64,000 nucleotides of DNA. Source: Candidatus Aalborgicola defluviihabitans (GTDB lineage Bacteria > Pseudomonadota > Gammaproteobacteria > Burkholderiales > Burkholderiaceae_C). The notes under the pieces were generated by a model. It did not search any database. It worked only from the letters and a program-made list of their open reading frames with translations, and was not told the DNA's origin. A program made the translations under genes and the position numbers. The DNA is taken from NCBI GenBank assembly GCA_016705575.1, contig JADIXX010000008.1, positions 62,001 through 126,000 on the forward strand, given 5' to 3'. Positions 1-8,915 of this stretch are shown one piece after another (the first letter of the stretch is position 1; the number at the start of each line of letters is the position of its first letter).

Positions 1-20
1 TCACGCACCGCATACGCCAT
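1..20 (-). CDS. Possible 5' end of a gene running off the window
   Basis: An ATG on the minus strand (18-20) overlaps the TGA stop of the ferredoxin gene in an ATGA arrangement, the usual form of translational coupling. Only about six codons lie inside the window, so the product cannot be recognised. The call rests only on the overlap and on the operon continuing in this direction. Confidence 0.3.
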
Positions 21-283
21 CAGACTTTGTCCACCACCAGTTCCCGCAGTTGGTGGTATTTGGCCAAGAGCGTTTCGTGGTCTTCAACGAACTGGGGGTC
101 AACCGGAATGCAGGATACCGGGCAGACCTGCATGCACTGTGGTTCACCAAAATGGCCTACGCATTCCGTGCACTTGTACGGGTCGATGACATAAATCTCC
201 GGCCCCATCGAGATTGCCTCATTGGGGCATTCGGGTTCGCAGACGTCGCAGTTAATGCACTCGTCGGTGATGATCAATGCCAT
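20..283 (-). CDS. YfhL-type 2[4Fe-4S] ferredoxin
   Basis: Small cytoplasmic electron carrier of 87 residues. The first cluster motif CINCDVCEPECP lies at about residues 9-20. The second cluster region carries CTECVGHFGEPQC, with a wider Cys spacing, followed by CPVSC. This two-cluster layout with an insertion in the second motif is typical of the YfhL/Allochromatium-type ferredoxins common in Proteobacteria. It is the last complete gene of a minus-strand run that starts with a GGDEF-EAL gene and includes rsmD and coaD. Its redox partner cannot be told from the sequence. The length is normal for the family. Confidence 0.9.
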   Translation of the reverse strand: MALIITDECINCDVCEPECPNEAISMGPEIYVIDPYKCTECVGHFGEPQCMQVCPVSCIPVDPQFVEDHETLLAKYHQLRELVVDKV

Positions 284-292
284 GCTGGCAAC

Positions 293-727
293 TCACACTT
301 CATCGGGCTTGGCGATCATGACGGGAACTGCGCTGGCGTGCAGCACTTCATTGGACACCGAACCCAGCATGGCACTGCGCAACGCGCTTTGGCCACGCGC
401 GCCCATGACGATGAGATCGCAGGCAAAACGTTCGGAAATATCCACAATGGTGTGGGCTGGATCACCCATGGCGACTTCGCACTCATACGTGATGCCGGCA
501 GCATCCAGCAGCTCACGCGCACTCTGCAGGGCGTGCATCCCGGCTTCGGCGCTGACGCGGCTGATAACTTCGGGGTCGTGCGCCATCAGCAACTCATACA
601 AATTGGCTGGCTCCTGTACGTTGGCCAGCACCGCATCGGCGCGCAGGCCCGCCAGTACCATGCGAATGGCAAAGCGCACGGCCTCCAGGGACAACTCGGA
701 ACCATCCACCGGCAGCAGGATTTTCAT
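293..727 (-). CDS. Universal stress protein, UspA family
   Basis: A 144-residue single Usp domain. It begins MKILLPVDGS, the usual first beta strand of the fold, and near the C terminus has GARGQSALRSAMLGS, matching the G-2X-G-9X-G(S/T) signature of ATP-binding Usp proteins. It ends VPVMIAKP, also typical. Such proteins bind ATP and are induced under stress, but the exact role differs between members. It sits 9 bp upstream of the ferredoxin gene and 15 bp downstream of coaD on the same strand, so it is probably co-transcribed with them. Confidence 0.92.
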   Translation of the reverse strand: MKILLPVDGSELSLEAVRFAIRMVLAGLRADAVLANVQEPANLYELLMAHDPEVISRVSAEAGMHALQSARELLDAAGITYECEVAMGDPAHTIVDISERFACDLIVMGARGQSALRSAMLGSVSNEVLHASAVPVMIAKPDEV

Positions 728-742
728 AAGGTGTTCTCGCGA

Positions 743-1231
743 TTAAGTTTTAAATTTTTGTAACAGGCGCGCATGCACGGCAGGCGACACAAACTGGGCC
801 ACGTCTCCTTTGAGCGTGGCAATCTCGCGCACCAAGGTGCTTGAGATGTGTTGGTAACGCGCGTCCGGTGTCAAAAAAACGGACTCGACGTCCGGCACCA
901 TGGCACGGTTCATACCGGCGAGCTGGCTCTCAAAATCGAAGTCGGTGACCGAACGTACACCGCGCAACATGGCACGCGCACCGTGCCGGGTGGCAAATTC
1001 CACCACCAAACCAGAAAAAGGCTCCACCCGCACATTGGGGTAGGCCCGCATCACCTCTCGCACCGAATCCAGGCGTTCTTCCAGGCTGAACAGCGTCTTT
1101 TTGTGGTGGGCAACGGCGACGGCGACGATGACCGTCCCAAACAGGCCCGCAGCACGGCGAATCAGGTCCTGGTGGCCCAGGGTCATGGGGTCGAAGGTGC
1201 CGGGGTAGACGGCGATCACGGACTGGGACAT
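743..1231 (-). CDS. coaD: Phosphopantetheine adenylyltransferase
   Basis: Catalyses the fourth step of coenzyme A synthesis, joining 4'-phosphopantetheine with ATP to give dephospho-CoA. The N terminus has YPGTFDPMTLGH, which contains the nucleotidyltransferase (T/H)xGH motif as TLGH. Further on is ISSTLVRE, the second nucleotide-binding signature ISSTxxR. A longer reading from 1252 is possible, but the ATG at 1231 (MSQSVIAVYPG) matches the family start and gives 162 residues, the usual size. It lies 38 bp downstream of rsmD, an arrangement common in Proteobacteria. Confidence 0.96.
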   Translation of the reverse strand: MSQSVIAVYPGTFDPMTLGHQDLIRRAAGLFGTVIVAVAVAHHKKTLFSLEERLDSVREVMRAYPNVRVEPFSGLVVEFATRHGARAMLRGVRSVTDFDFESQLAGMNRAMVPDVESVFLTPDARYQHISSTLVREIATLKGDVAQFVSPAVHARLLQKFKT

Positions 1232-1269
1232 CAAGGGCTCCGGGGCCAACAAGCCCTGCGTTGGGTCAA

Positions 1270-1962
1270 TTATGCCCCGCCACTCGCCTCGAAATCGGTG
1301 GCCCTGTGCAAGATGTGGGCATGCACGGCACCCGCTTTGAGGTGGCGGTGCACCATCAGCCCCAGGGGCTGCAGCGCCTCATCGTTCCAGGCCTTGGGTG
1401 ATTCCAGGTAGATCGAGCCGTTGACCACCAATGCCCGTGCCGCTGCGGCAAGCGCGGCTTCGTACAGATTGCCATCGAACGGCGGGTCCAGAAAGATCAC
1501 GTGGTAGCTGGTCGGCGCCAGCTGGCGCAACGCGGCGACGCCCTCACCACGCAGGATCAGGAGCTTCTGCGGTTGCGGATCGGGTAACTCCAACGCTTGC
1601 AACTGCGCCAACACGCGCTGCAACTGCGTGACCAATGTTCCGTCCTGTTCCACCAGCAGCACTTCAGCAGCGCCGCGGGATGCCGCCTCGAAACCCAGGG
1701 CCCCCGTGCCGGCAAACGCATCGACACAGCGCAGTCCGGTCATGTCCTGGCCCAACCAGTTGAACAGCGTCTCACGCACGCGGTCTGGCGTGGGGCGCAG
1801 ACCAGGCTTATCCGCTACTTTGAGCTTGATGCGCTTCCACTGGCCACCAATGAGGCGGATCTCGCCCGGTTGACGCTTGTGTACCGGTGTACGTGGGGGT
1901 TTGCCGACGCCGGCGGCCCTGCGACCGGTGGACTTGGAAGAAGAATTTCGGGGTTTTGTCAT
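1270..1962 (-). CDS. rsmD: 16S rRNA (guanine(966)-N2)-methyltransferase RsmD
   Basis: Methylates G966 of 16S rRNA with S-adenosylmethionine as donor. The 230-residue protein has an N-terminal RIIGG-like segment (IRLIGGQWKR), then RPTPDRVRETLFNWL, the signature of RsmD. The SAM-binding loop is DAFAGTGALGFEA and the catalytic motif IV is DPPFD. The first 30 or so residues are basic and low in complexity. The ATG at 1962 overlaps the TGA of the preceding GGDEF-EAL gene (1959-1961) in an ATGA arrangement, so translation is probably coupled. Confidence 0.96.
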   Translation of the reverse strand: MTKPRNSSSKSTGRRAAGVGKPPRTPVHKRQPGEIRLIGGQWKRIKLKVADKPGLRPTPDRVRETLFNWLGQDMTGLRCVDAFAGTGALGFEAASRGAAEVLLVEQDGTLVTQLQRVLAQLQALELPDPQPQKLLILRGEGVAALRQLAPTSYHVIFLDPPFDGNLYEAALAAAARALVVNGSIYLESPKAWNDEALQPLGLMVHRHLKAGAVHAHILHRATDFEASGGA

Positions 1963-4295
1963 TCCCCAAGCTTACCGGACTGCAAGGGCATTTCCAGGGT
2001 CTCGGACCAACGCTCGGCAAAGCGCTCCAGCCAGCCTTCAGCGTCCTGCACCGAAAGGGGTTGTGCATACAGAAAACCCTGCAGCTCCGCGCAGCCCGCA
2101 TCGCGAGCGGCAATAGTCTGAGCTGTTGTCTCCACGCCCTCAGCCACCACATGCAAATCCAGCGCATCGGCCAATTGGCAAATAGCCCGCACCACGGCAA
2201 TAGCCTGCGGATTGGGCAGAGGGTCGATCAGGCCGCGGTCGATCTTGACCGTGTGCAGCCGCAGGCTGCGCAACATATTGAGCGATGAGAAGCCAGTGCC
2301 AAAGTCGTCCATGGCCACGTGCACCCCCATGGAGCGCAACTGCTCAATCTGCACCGTAGTTTGCTCCAGGTTCTGCACGGCTGAACTTTCAGTGATTTCC
2401 AGCGTCAACCACTGCGAATCCACACCACTGGCGCGCAGAATCTGCGCTACCAATTCGGGAAAACGGGGATCGAGCAACTGCAGTGGCGACACGTTGACAG
2501 CCACCGGAACACAGGACTCAAATCGCGATTGCCAATGGGCAATCTGCTCGCAGGCTTGTTTAAGCAAGTGTGTGCCCAGGGCCCCAATCAGACCAGTACG
2601 CTCCGCCACCGCGATGAACTCAACCGGACTGACTACCCCCACACCGGGGCGGTTCCAGCGCGCCAGCGCCTCGAAACTGGTGAGTCGACCGCTGTGTGCG
2701 TTGACCTTGGGTTGGTAAACCAGCTGGAACTCGCCACGCTCGATGCCGGCACGCAGTGCCTGTTCCTGTTCCAGCGTGTTGCTGGAACCTCGTTCGAAGG
2801 CTTTTTCGGCCAAGCGGTAGGACGTACCCGGCGTACGCTTGGCCACGTGCATGGCGGCGTTTGCCGCGCGCAGAAGGGACTCGGCATCGTGCGCGCTGCC
2901 CGGGTACAGGGCAATGCCCAGCGAGGCGTCCAAAAAGAGTTCCTGATGGGCAACCTTGAGTGGCCGGCCCAACAACTGTCGCACCCGCGTGACCAGGTCG
3001 ACCGCCGTATCACGGTCGTCTTCAGAGCTGCAAACCAGCGCAAATTCGTCACCGGCAAGTCGCATCACCTCGCAGGCCGGGTCCATGCTTGCGCGCAGGG
3101 CTTGACCCATGGCACGCAGCACATCGTCTCCCATGGAGTGGCCATGGGCCTCGTTAAAAAGCTTGAAGCGGTCCAGATTCATCAACACCAGCACAAAGTG
3201 CTGCGCTGACTGCATGGGTTGCGCGGGGTTGCAACGATTACGCAAGGATTTGATTAGCGCCGTGCGGTTAGGCAGGCCAGTCAGTTCGTCATGCAGGGCC
3301 TGGTAGATCAACGCCTGGCTAGCATAGTAACGTTCGGTCTCATCGGATATCAGTACCTGCACCGCCGGCGAACCATCCCACTCCGTGCGAAAGTAATGCA
3401 ACCGCAACCACATGGGTGTTCCGTCTACCCGGTGGCGCTGGGCTTCATAGCCGGTATCATCTTTCTGGCCACGTTGTATCTGGTCAAGCAAGCGCCCAAC
3501 AGCCTTGCGCTCAGCCTCAGGAATGGTCTGTGCAACGGTGGCAACCTGCAATTCGGCCAGACTCTTCACGCCGTAGATAGCCAAGCAGGCCGGGTTGGCA
3601 TACACAATGCTGTCACTGCCCTGGCAGATCAAGATGCCTTGGGGGGAACGCTCCGTCAGGCGCTCAAAACGGTTCTGCAGCCTGCGTGTGGCCAGTGCTC
3701 CTCGGTCCAGCGCGGCGTACAGCAAAACCAACCCCAGCATCACGCGCAATAGTGCCCCTAACGTGGCCAGCAAGGCAGTACCTGCATCCTGGTAGACGAC
3801 GTAGATGAACTGGATCAAACCCAACAACACCAGCAACGGTCCCACCAATTTTTCAGAGCTGTAGCGTGTAGAGCCAGCATTCCAAAGCCAATACGTGCAG
3901 ACCACGCCCAACATGGTGTTGATAGTGGCCATGCTGGCTTGCCCAAGACGCAGACCCGCCAGACCCACTGCAGCGGTGTTGACCAACGCCAGCGTCAACA
4001 AAATAGGCCAGGCCAACTTGTGACCCAGTGGTCGGTTCGCCAAGTGCGCAGTACCAATCAACAGCAAGGTGGAATAGCCAGCCGCAATCACCATGAGCGC
4101 AAGGTTACCGATCGTGTCAACAAAAGGGTCCCCCCGAACCTTGACCAGAAAGGTCAAAGGCACCAGCAATTGGACCAGGTTGGCCCAGCCGATGTAGCGG
4201 GTAAAGGCCTGCGTGGGGTCGCGCCGCCAAACCAGTACCAACGCGCTGCCCATGATGAGGCTGATGGCGGCGTTGATAACCAGAACGTAATTCAT
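1959..4295 (-). CDS. Membrane-bound PAS-GGDEF-EAL cyclic-di-GMP protein
   Basis: A 778-residue signalling protein predicted to make or break cyclic di-GMP at the inner membrane. The order is about seven hydrophobic segments (1-195), a PAS domain (about 205-325), GGDEF (about 345-505) and EAL (about 515-770). The GGDEF signature reads RLAGDEF, so the first Gly is Ala, a change tolerated in some cyclases. The EAL half keeps FEALARW, EITES, DDFGTGFSS and VAEGVET, so phosphodiesterase activity is likely. The frame is open upstream to 4625, but that would overlap ftsY on the other strand. The ATG at 4295 gives a first residue next to the first membrane helix and is chosen. Confidence 0.9.
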   Translation of the reverse strand: MNYVLVINAAISLIMGSALVLVWRRDPTQAFTRYIGWANLVQLLVPLTFLVKVRGDPFVDTIGNLALMVIAAGYSTLLLIGTAHLANRPLGHKLAWPILLTLALVNTAAVGLAGLRLGQASMATINTMLGVVCTYWLWNAGSTRYSSEKLVGPLLVLLGLIQFIYVVYQDAGTALLATLGALLRVMLGLVLLYAALDRGALATRRLQNRFERLTERSPQGILICQGSDSIVYANPACLAIYGVKSLAELQVATVAQTIPEAERKAVGRLLDQIQRGQKDDTGYEAQRHRVDGTPMWLRLHYFRTEWDGSPAVQVLISDETERYYASQALIYQALHDELTGLPNRTALIKSLRNRCNPAQPMQSAQHFVLVLMNLDRFKLFNEAHGHSMGDDVLRAMGQALRASMDPACEVMRLAGDEFALVCSSEDDRDTAVDLVTRVRQLLGRPLKVAHQELFLDASLGIALYPGSAHDAESLLRAANAAMHVAKRTPGTSYRLAEKAFERGSSNTLEQEQALRAGIERGEFQLVYQPKVNAHSGRLTSFEALARWNRPGVGVVSPVEFIAVAERTGLIGALGTHLLKQACEQIAHWQSRFESCVPVAVNVSPLQLLDPRFPELVAQILRASGVDSQWLTLEITESSAVQNLEQTTVQIEQLRSMGVHVAMDDFGTGFSSLNMLRSLRLHTVKIDRGLIDPLPNPQAIAVVRAICQLADALDLHVVAEGVETTAQTIAARDAGCAELQGFLYAQPLSVQDAEGWLERFAERWSETLEMPLQSGKLGE

Positions 4296-4454
4296 TAGTG
4301 GTGCGCAGAAGGTTGCTGCACCCATTGTGCGGCACCGCCCGTGCGGGACCCTCCGGATTGATATAGGGATTACCCTGATTGGGAATACTCCCAACGTCGT
4401 AAGGCAATCAGCGGCAGGTGTTTCATAGAATGCAGGTAATCCAAGAACCCCCGT

Positions 4455-5516
4455 ATGTTCAGCTTTTTCAAAAAGAAAACCCCTCCCCCACCGCCACCCG
4501 CTGCGCCAAGCACCAGTACCGTTGTGGCAACTTTGCCTACACTGTCTGGCGGATCGATGATTGGCAGCGCGCTGGTCACCCCCATCGACATCCCTGTCCC
4601 CAGTGCCACGCCGCCCGAACGACAAAAGTGGGTGGACAAGCTCAAGGCAAGCCTGGGCAAAACCGCTGGCAGCATCTCAGCCGTTTTTGGCGGATCGGTC
4701 ATTGACGAGACCTTGTACGAGAACCTGGAAGACGCCCTGCTGATGTCCGACGCGGGCGTGCCCGCCACCCAATACCTGCTGACCGAACTGCGCCGCAAGG
4801 TCAAGGACAGCGGCGTGACCCACCCGGTAGCGCTGAAGAATATTTTGGTGGCCTTACTCACCGACCTTCTGCAACCGCTGCAAAAACCGTTGGTGATCGG
4901 CGAACACAAACCCACGGTCATCATGGTGACGGGCGTCAACGGCGCAGGCAAAACTACATCCATTGGCAAGCTGACCAAACACCTGGCCGACCACGGCGCC
5001 AGCGTCTTGCTGGCCGCAGCCGACACCTTCCGCGCTGCGGCGCGCGAACAGCTCAGTGTCTGGGCGGACCGCAATTTGGTGGAAATCATCAGCCAGGAAG
5101 GCGGCGACCCCGCCGCCGTGAGCTTTGACGCAGTCAGCGCCGGCAAGGCAAGGGGCAAGGACGTGGTGCTGGTAGACACAGCCGGGCGACTGCCGACGCA
5201 GTTGCACCTGATGGAAGAGCTCAAAAAAATTAAGCGCGTGATCCAGAAAGCCGACGCCACAGCACCGCATGAAATTTTGTTGGTCATTGACGGCAACACC
5301 GGCCAAAACGCCCTGGCGCAAGTCCGCGCCTTTGACGATACGCTGTCGCTTACCGGCCTGATCATCACCAAGCTCGACGGCACGGCCAAGGGCGGCGTGA
5401 TTGCGGCAATTGCACGCGAGCGGCCCATTCCCGTGTACTTTATCGGTGTGGGCGAAAAGCTGGAAGAACTGGAAACCTTCAACGCCCGCGAGTTTGCCCA
5501 AGCCCTGCTGGGCTAG
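4455..5516 (+). CDS. ftsY: Signal recognition particle receptor FtsY
   Basis: GTPase that docks ribosome-SRP complexes at the inner membrane for co-translational insertion. The protein is 353 residues. The N terminus is short and basic (FSFFKKK) followed by a proline run, in place of the long acidic A domain of E. coli FtsY, as is common in betaproteobacteria. The NG domain shows the G1 loop GVNGAGKTT at about 160-168, DTAGRLPTQ, and TKLDGTAKGG near the end. It is divergent from the GGDEF-EAL gene with 159 bp between the starts, so both promoters should lie there. Confidence 0.97.
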   Translation: MFSFFKKKTPPPPPPAAPSTSTVVATLPTLSGGSMIGSALVTPIDIPVPSATPPERQKWVDKLKASLGKTAGSISAVFGGSVIDETLYENLEDALLMSDAGVPATQYLLTELRRKVKDSGVTHPVALKNILVALLTDLLQPLQKPLVIGEHKPTVIMVTGVNGAGKTTSIGKLTKHLADHGASVLLAAADTFRAAAREQLSVWADRNLVEIISQEGGDPAAVSFDAVSAGKARGKDVVLVDTAGRLPTQLHLMEELKKIKRVIQKADATAPHEILLVIDGNTGQNALAQVRAFDDTLSLTGLIITKLDGTAKGGVIAAIARERPIPVYFIGVGEKLEELETFNAREFAQALLG

Positions 5517-5563
5517 AGCGCTACTCTGCGGCTATCCTTGGCGCATAACAAGGAGACACCGCC

Positions 5564-6667
5564 ATGAAGAAACTGCTGGGCACGCTGGCTGCCCTGGTTC
5601 TGCTCGCTGCCGCTTACCTCTTGCTCTGGCCAGTGCCCATCGTGCCGGTGGCCTTCACTCTGGCCGCAGCGCCGGGCTACGTGGGCGTGCATGCCACCAA
5701 CACCAAACTGGCCAAGCTCCAGTTGATCGACCTGCACGGCGAAGTGGGTCCCGAGCACATTGCCTTTGGTCCGGATGGCAAGCTGTACACCACGGTGGCC
5801 AGTGGCAACATCCTGCGCATGAACGCCGATGGTTCGGCCCAGCAAGTATTCGCCAACACCGGCGGGCGGGTGCTGGGCTTTGACTTTGACGCCAAGGGCA
5901 ATCTGATTGCAGCCGATGCCGTCAAGGGCCTGCTGTCCATTGCGCCAGACGGCAAGACCACCACGGTGCTGACCGACACCATTGGTGGTGACCCCATCCG
6001 CTATGCCGACGCTGTGGTGGTGGCCAAGAACGGCAAGATGTACTTCAGCGATGCCTCCATGCGCTTTGCGCCCAAGGACTGGGGCGGCACCTTCGAGGCC
6101 AGCGTGCTCGACATCATCGAAGGGGCCTCCACCGGTCGTATTCTGGAATATGACCCCGCCACCCAAGCCACCCGCCTGGTGGCGCAGGGCATCAGCTTTG
6201 CCAACGGTGTTGCGCTGAGTGCAGACGAGCAGTTCTTGTTCGTCAACGAAACCGGCAAGTTCCGCGTCTGGAAGATTGCCGTGGCAGCCAACGGGCTCAA
6301 CGTGGCGCAAAACAGCCCCCAGGCCACCGTGCTGTTCGACAACCTGCCGGGTTACCCCGATAACCTGATGCGCGGGCTAGACGGCAAGATCTGGCTGGGC
6401 TTTGCCAAGCCGCGCAACCCCAAGGCCGACGCCATGGCCGACAAACCCTGGCTTCGGCGTTTGAGCCTGCGCCTGCCCCGCGCGCTGTGGCCCATTCCCA
6501 AGTCCTACGGCCATGTGATGGCCTTCACGGAAGATGGCAAGGTGGTCGCCGATTTGCAGGACCCCACCGGCAACTACCCCGAGACCACGGCGGTAACCGA
6601 AACCAAAGACCGGCTCTACATCCAAAGCCTGCATGCCCACGGCCTGGGCTGGCTACCCAGGCCCTGA
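5564..6667 (+). CDS. SMP-30/strictosidine synthase-like beta-propeller protein
   Basis: A 367-residue protein with one N-terminal hydrophobic segment (about 5-22) that is a signal anchor or uncleaved signal. The rest looks like a six-bladed propeller: repeated units of the type GPDGKLYTTVASGNILRM, FDFDAKGNLIAADAVKGL and LDGKIWLGFAKPR. The segment FANGVALSADEQFLFVNETG and the closing region match the strictosidine-synthase-like branch of the SMP-30/gluconolactonase family. Members hydrolyse lactones or other esters, and the substrate here is unknown. An ATG preceded by an AAGGAG ribosome site about 10 bp upstream supports the start. Confidence 0.85.
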   Translation: MKKLLGTLAALVLLAAAYLLLWPVPIVPVAFTLAAAPGYVGVHATNTKLAKLQLIDLHGEVGPEHIAFGPDGKLYTTVASGNILRMNADGSAQQVFANTGGRVLGFDFDAKGNLIAADAVKGLLSIAPDGKTTTVLTDTIGGDPIRYADAVVVAKNGKMYFSDASMRFAPKDWGGTFEASVLDIIEGASTGRILEYDPATQATRLVAQGISFANGVALSADEQFLFVNETGKFRVWKIAVAANGLNVAQNSPQATVLFDNLPGYPDNLMRGLDGKIWLGFAKPRNPKADAMADKPWLRRLSLRLPRALWPIPKSYGHVMAFTEDGKVVADLQDPTGNYPETTAVTETKDRLYIQSLHAHGLGWLPRP

Positions 6668-6740
6668 GGACGGGCCTCGCTGACCACGCAAATGGGGCTT
6701 CATGGACAATGAGCCCTTTTTCTTTGCAAACTGCCCTGCC

Positions 6741-7433
6741 ATGATCACCCTGCTGCCCCGCGTCGAACTCGAATCCCAACCCGGCACACCGGCCACGGCC
6801 ACCGTCATCTGGCTGCATGGCCTGGGGGCCGACGGCAACGACTTTGCTGGCCTGGTGCCCGAACTGGACCTGAAGGGTTGCCCGCCCATCCGCTTTGTGT
6901 TTCCGCACGCGCCCAGCATTCCGGTCACCATCAACGGCGGCTATGTGATGCCGGCCTGGTACGACATCCTTGGCCTCAACCTAGTGGACCGCCAAGACGC
7001 GGCCGGCATCCAGAAATCCGAGCGCGCCATCGTGGCGCTGATCGAGAACGAAGTCGCCCGTGGTATTGCCTATGACCGCATCGTGCTGGCCGGCTTTAGC
7101 CAGGGCTGTGCCATGGCCCTGCACACCGCCCTGCGGCTGCCGCACACGCTGGCAGGCATCATGGCCCTGTCGGGCTACCTGCCGCTGGCAGACCGAACCC
7201 GCACCGAGCGCCAGCAGGCCAACGCCCACACGCCCATCTTCATGGCACATGGCACCATGGACCCGGTGGTGGCAGTGACGCGCGGCGAAGATTCGCGCGA
7301 TGCCCTGGTCGCGCTGGGCCACCCGGTGCAATGGCACACCTACCCCATGCAGCACGCCGTGCACCCGCATGAGATTGCCGACATTGCGGCCTTTTTGAAA
7401 CAGGTGTTGGGAAAGCCCGTCCATGCCGCCTGA
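6741..7433 (+). CDS. Carboxylesterase/phospholipase family alpha/beta hydrolase
   Basis: A 230-residue hydrolase of the EstB/YpfH/acyl-protein-thioesterase-like group. It shows WLHGLGADGNDF near the N terminus (oxyanion region), the nucleophile elbow GFSQG with the catalytic Ser, then GTMDPVV with the catalytic Asp and HAVHPHE with the catalytic His. An in-frame ATG at 6702 would add 13 residues. The ATG at 6741 (MITLLPRVELES) matches the usual family N terminus and is preferred. It overlaps the next gene by 11 bp, which suggests translational coupling. The substrate is not evident. Confidence 0.9.
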   Translation: MITLLPRVELESQPGTPATATVIWLHGLGADGNDFAGLVPELDLKGCPPIRFVFPHAPSIPVTINGGYVMPAWYDILGLNLVDRQDAAGIQKSERAIVALIENEVARGIAYDRIVLAGFSQGCAMALHTALRLPHTLAGIMALSGYLPLADRTRTERQQANAHTPIFMAHGTMDPVVAVTRGEDSRDALVALGHPVQWHTYPMQHAVHPHEIADIAAFLKQVLGKPVHAA

Positions 7434-8709
7434 GCGGAAGGCAACCCGGAGTTTGATCCTGGGCATTGACTTCGGTACATCCAACTCGGCCGCGGCCTTG
7501 ATTGGCGTAGACGGGCAAATGCACACCATCCCTCTAGACGGTGCCCGCGCCGAAATGCCCACCGCCGTCTTTTTTGCCAGCGAGACACACACCGTGCTCT
7601 ACGGCAGTGAAGCCTTGCAGGCCTATCTGGCCGGCACCGAAGGCCGCTTGCTGCGCTCGCTCAAGAGCCTGCTGGGCAGCCGCCTGATGGACGAATACAC
7701 GACGGTCAACGGCCAGAGCCTGCGCTTCTTTGACATCGTGGTGCTGTTTTTCAAGGAACTCAAACGCCGCTGCGAGGCCCAGGTGGGCCAGCCGCTAAAC
7801 CGCGCCATGCTGGGCCGCCCGGTGCATTTTGTGGATGACGAGACCGAGCGCGATGCCCTGGCACAAGAGACCCTGGGCCGCGCGGCACGGGAAGCCGGCT
7901 TTACCGAAATCGCCTTCCAGCTGGAACCCATTGCCGCTGCTCTGGACTACGAGCAGCGCGTGCAACACGAGACCACGGCCCTGGTGGTGGACATTGGCGG
8001 CGGTACGTCGGACTTCACCGTCATCCGGCTCAATCCCGCACGCAGCGCAATAGCCGACCGCAGCGCCGACATTCTGGCCACCACGGGCGTGCACATTGGC
8101 GGCACCGACTGTGACCGCCTGCTCGATCTGGCCACCGTTATGCCCCTGCTGGGCTACCGCCACATCGGCACCGGCAGGCGCCCGGTGCCCAACAGCGTGT
8201 TCTTTGACCTCTCTACCTGGCACCTGATCCACCAGGCCTATACCCGCAAGGCGTTGCACTTTGCCAAAGAACTGTGGACCGACTACGTGGACCAAACCTT
8301 GCACGCGCGCCTGATGGACGCGCTGGAAGGTAAGCACGGTCACCGCATGCTCAGCGGGGTTGAGGCGGCCAAAATTGCCTGCTCCGTCACCGGAGACGAT
8401 GCCCTGGTAGACCTCGACTTTCTGGGCCACGGTGGATCCGAACATCTGGGCGCCACCGTTACGGCGAGCACCATGACCGACACCTTGCAACAGGCCATCA
8501 ACCAAATCGTGCAGTGCGCCCAACAGTGCGTGCAACGCTCGGGCCTTGCCAGCGTGGACACCATCTACCTCACCGGCGGTTCTTCAGCCCTGCGCCCCTT
8601 GGTAGAGGCCCTGCGCACCGCCATGCCCGAGGCCACGCTGGTGGAAGGCAACCGCTTCAGCGGTGTGGCTGCGGGGTTGGCGTACGCAGGAGCGACGCTG
8701 CCCGTATAA
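7423..8709 (+). CDS. YegD-type Hsp70 family protein (ATPase domain only)
   Basis: A 428-residue DnaK-like actin-fold ATPase. Phosphate loop 1 is GIDFGTSNSA near the N terminus, phosphate loop 2 is VVDIGGGTSDFTV, and the adenosine motif is LTGGSSALRPLV near the C terminus. There is no C-terminal substrate-binding domain of the DnaK type, which fits the YegD group of short Hsp70 relatives whose clients are unknown. The start lies inside the 3' end of the esterase gene (11 bp overlap). After the stop lies one copy of an interspersed repeat. Confidence 0.88.
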   Translation: MPPERKATRSLILGIDFGTSNSAAALIGVDGQMHTIPLDGARAEMPTAVFFASETHTVLYGSEALQAYLAGTEGRLLRSLKSLLGSRLMDEYTTVNGQSLRFFDIVVLFFKELKRRCEAQVGQPLNRAMLGRPVHFVDDETERDALAQETLGRAAREAGFTEIAFQLEPIAAALDYEQRVQHETTALVVDIGGGTSDFTVIRLNPARSAIADRSADILATTGVHIGGTDCDRLLDLATVMPLLGYRHIGTGRRPVPNSVFFDLSTWHLIHQAYTRKALHFAKELWTDYVDQTLHARLMDALEGKHGHRMLSGVEAAKIACSVTGDDALVDLDFLGHGGSEHLGATVTASTMTDTLQQAINQIVQCAQQCVQRSGLASVDTIYLTGGSSALRPLVEALRTAMPEATLVEGNRFSGVAAGLAYAGATLPV

Positions 8710-8720
8710 GGTATTTTGTT

Positions 8721-8780
8721 TTACTACTATTTTGATAGTGACTTACGTATATTCCACGAGGGCTAGCGTCCAAATTCAAA
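8721..8780 (+). repeat. Interspersed repeat copy 1 (core GAGGGCTAG)
   Basis: Between the Hsp70-like gene and the flavoprotein gene lies a segment with an AT-rich lead (TACTATTTTGATAG), then TATTCCACGAGGGCTAGCG and CAAATTC. The same order of blocks is found at 36175-36231 and, inverted, at 52431-52486. It is non-coding and followed by a run of nine A. The 170-bp gap holds nothing else that I can name. Confidence 0.7.
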
Positions 8781-8915
8781 AAAAAATTATCACGACTCCT
8801 GCGTTGACTACCCGGCAAGAACTGGCTAACGGGCACACCAAGCAGACGGAGCGGCTAAAGGCACTGGGACCATTCAACACGTTTGCCAACCTCCGCTCAT
8901 GGAACAATGGTCGAT

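Noticed and set aside
4370..5482. Open frame of 370 codons on the minus strand
   Set aside because: Antisense to ftsY, rich in Ser and Leu, and without any motif.
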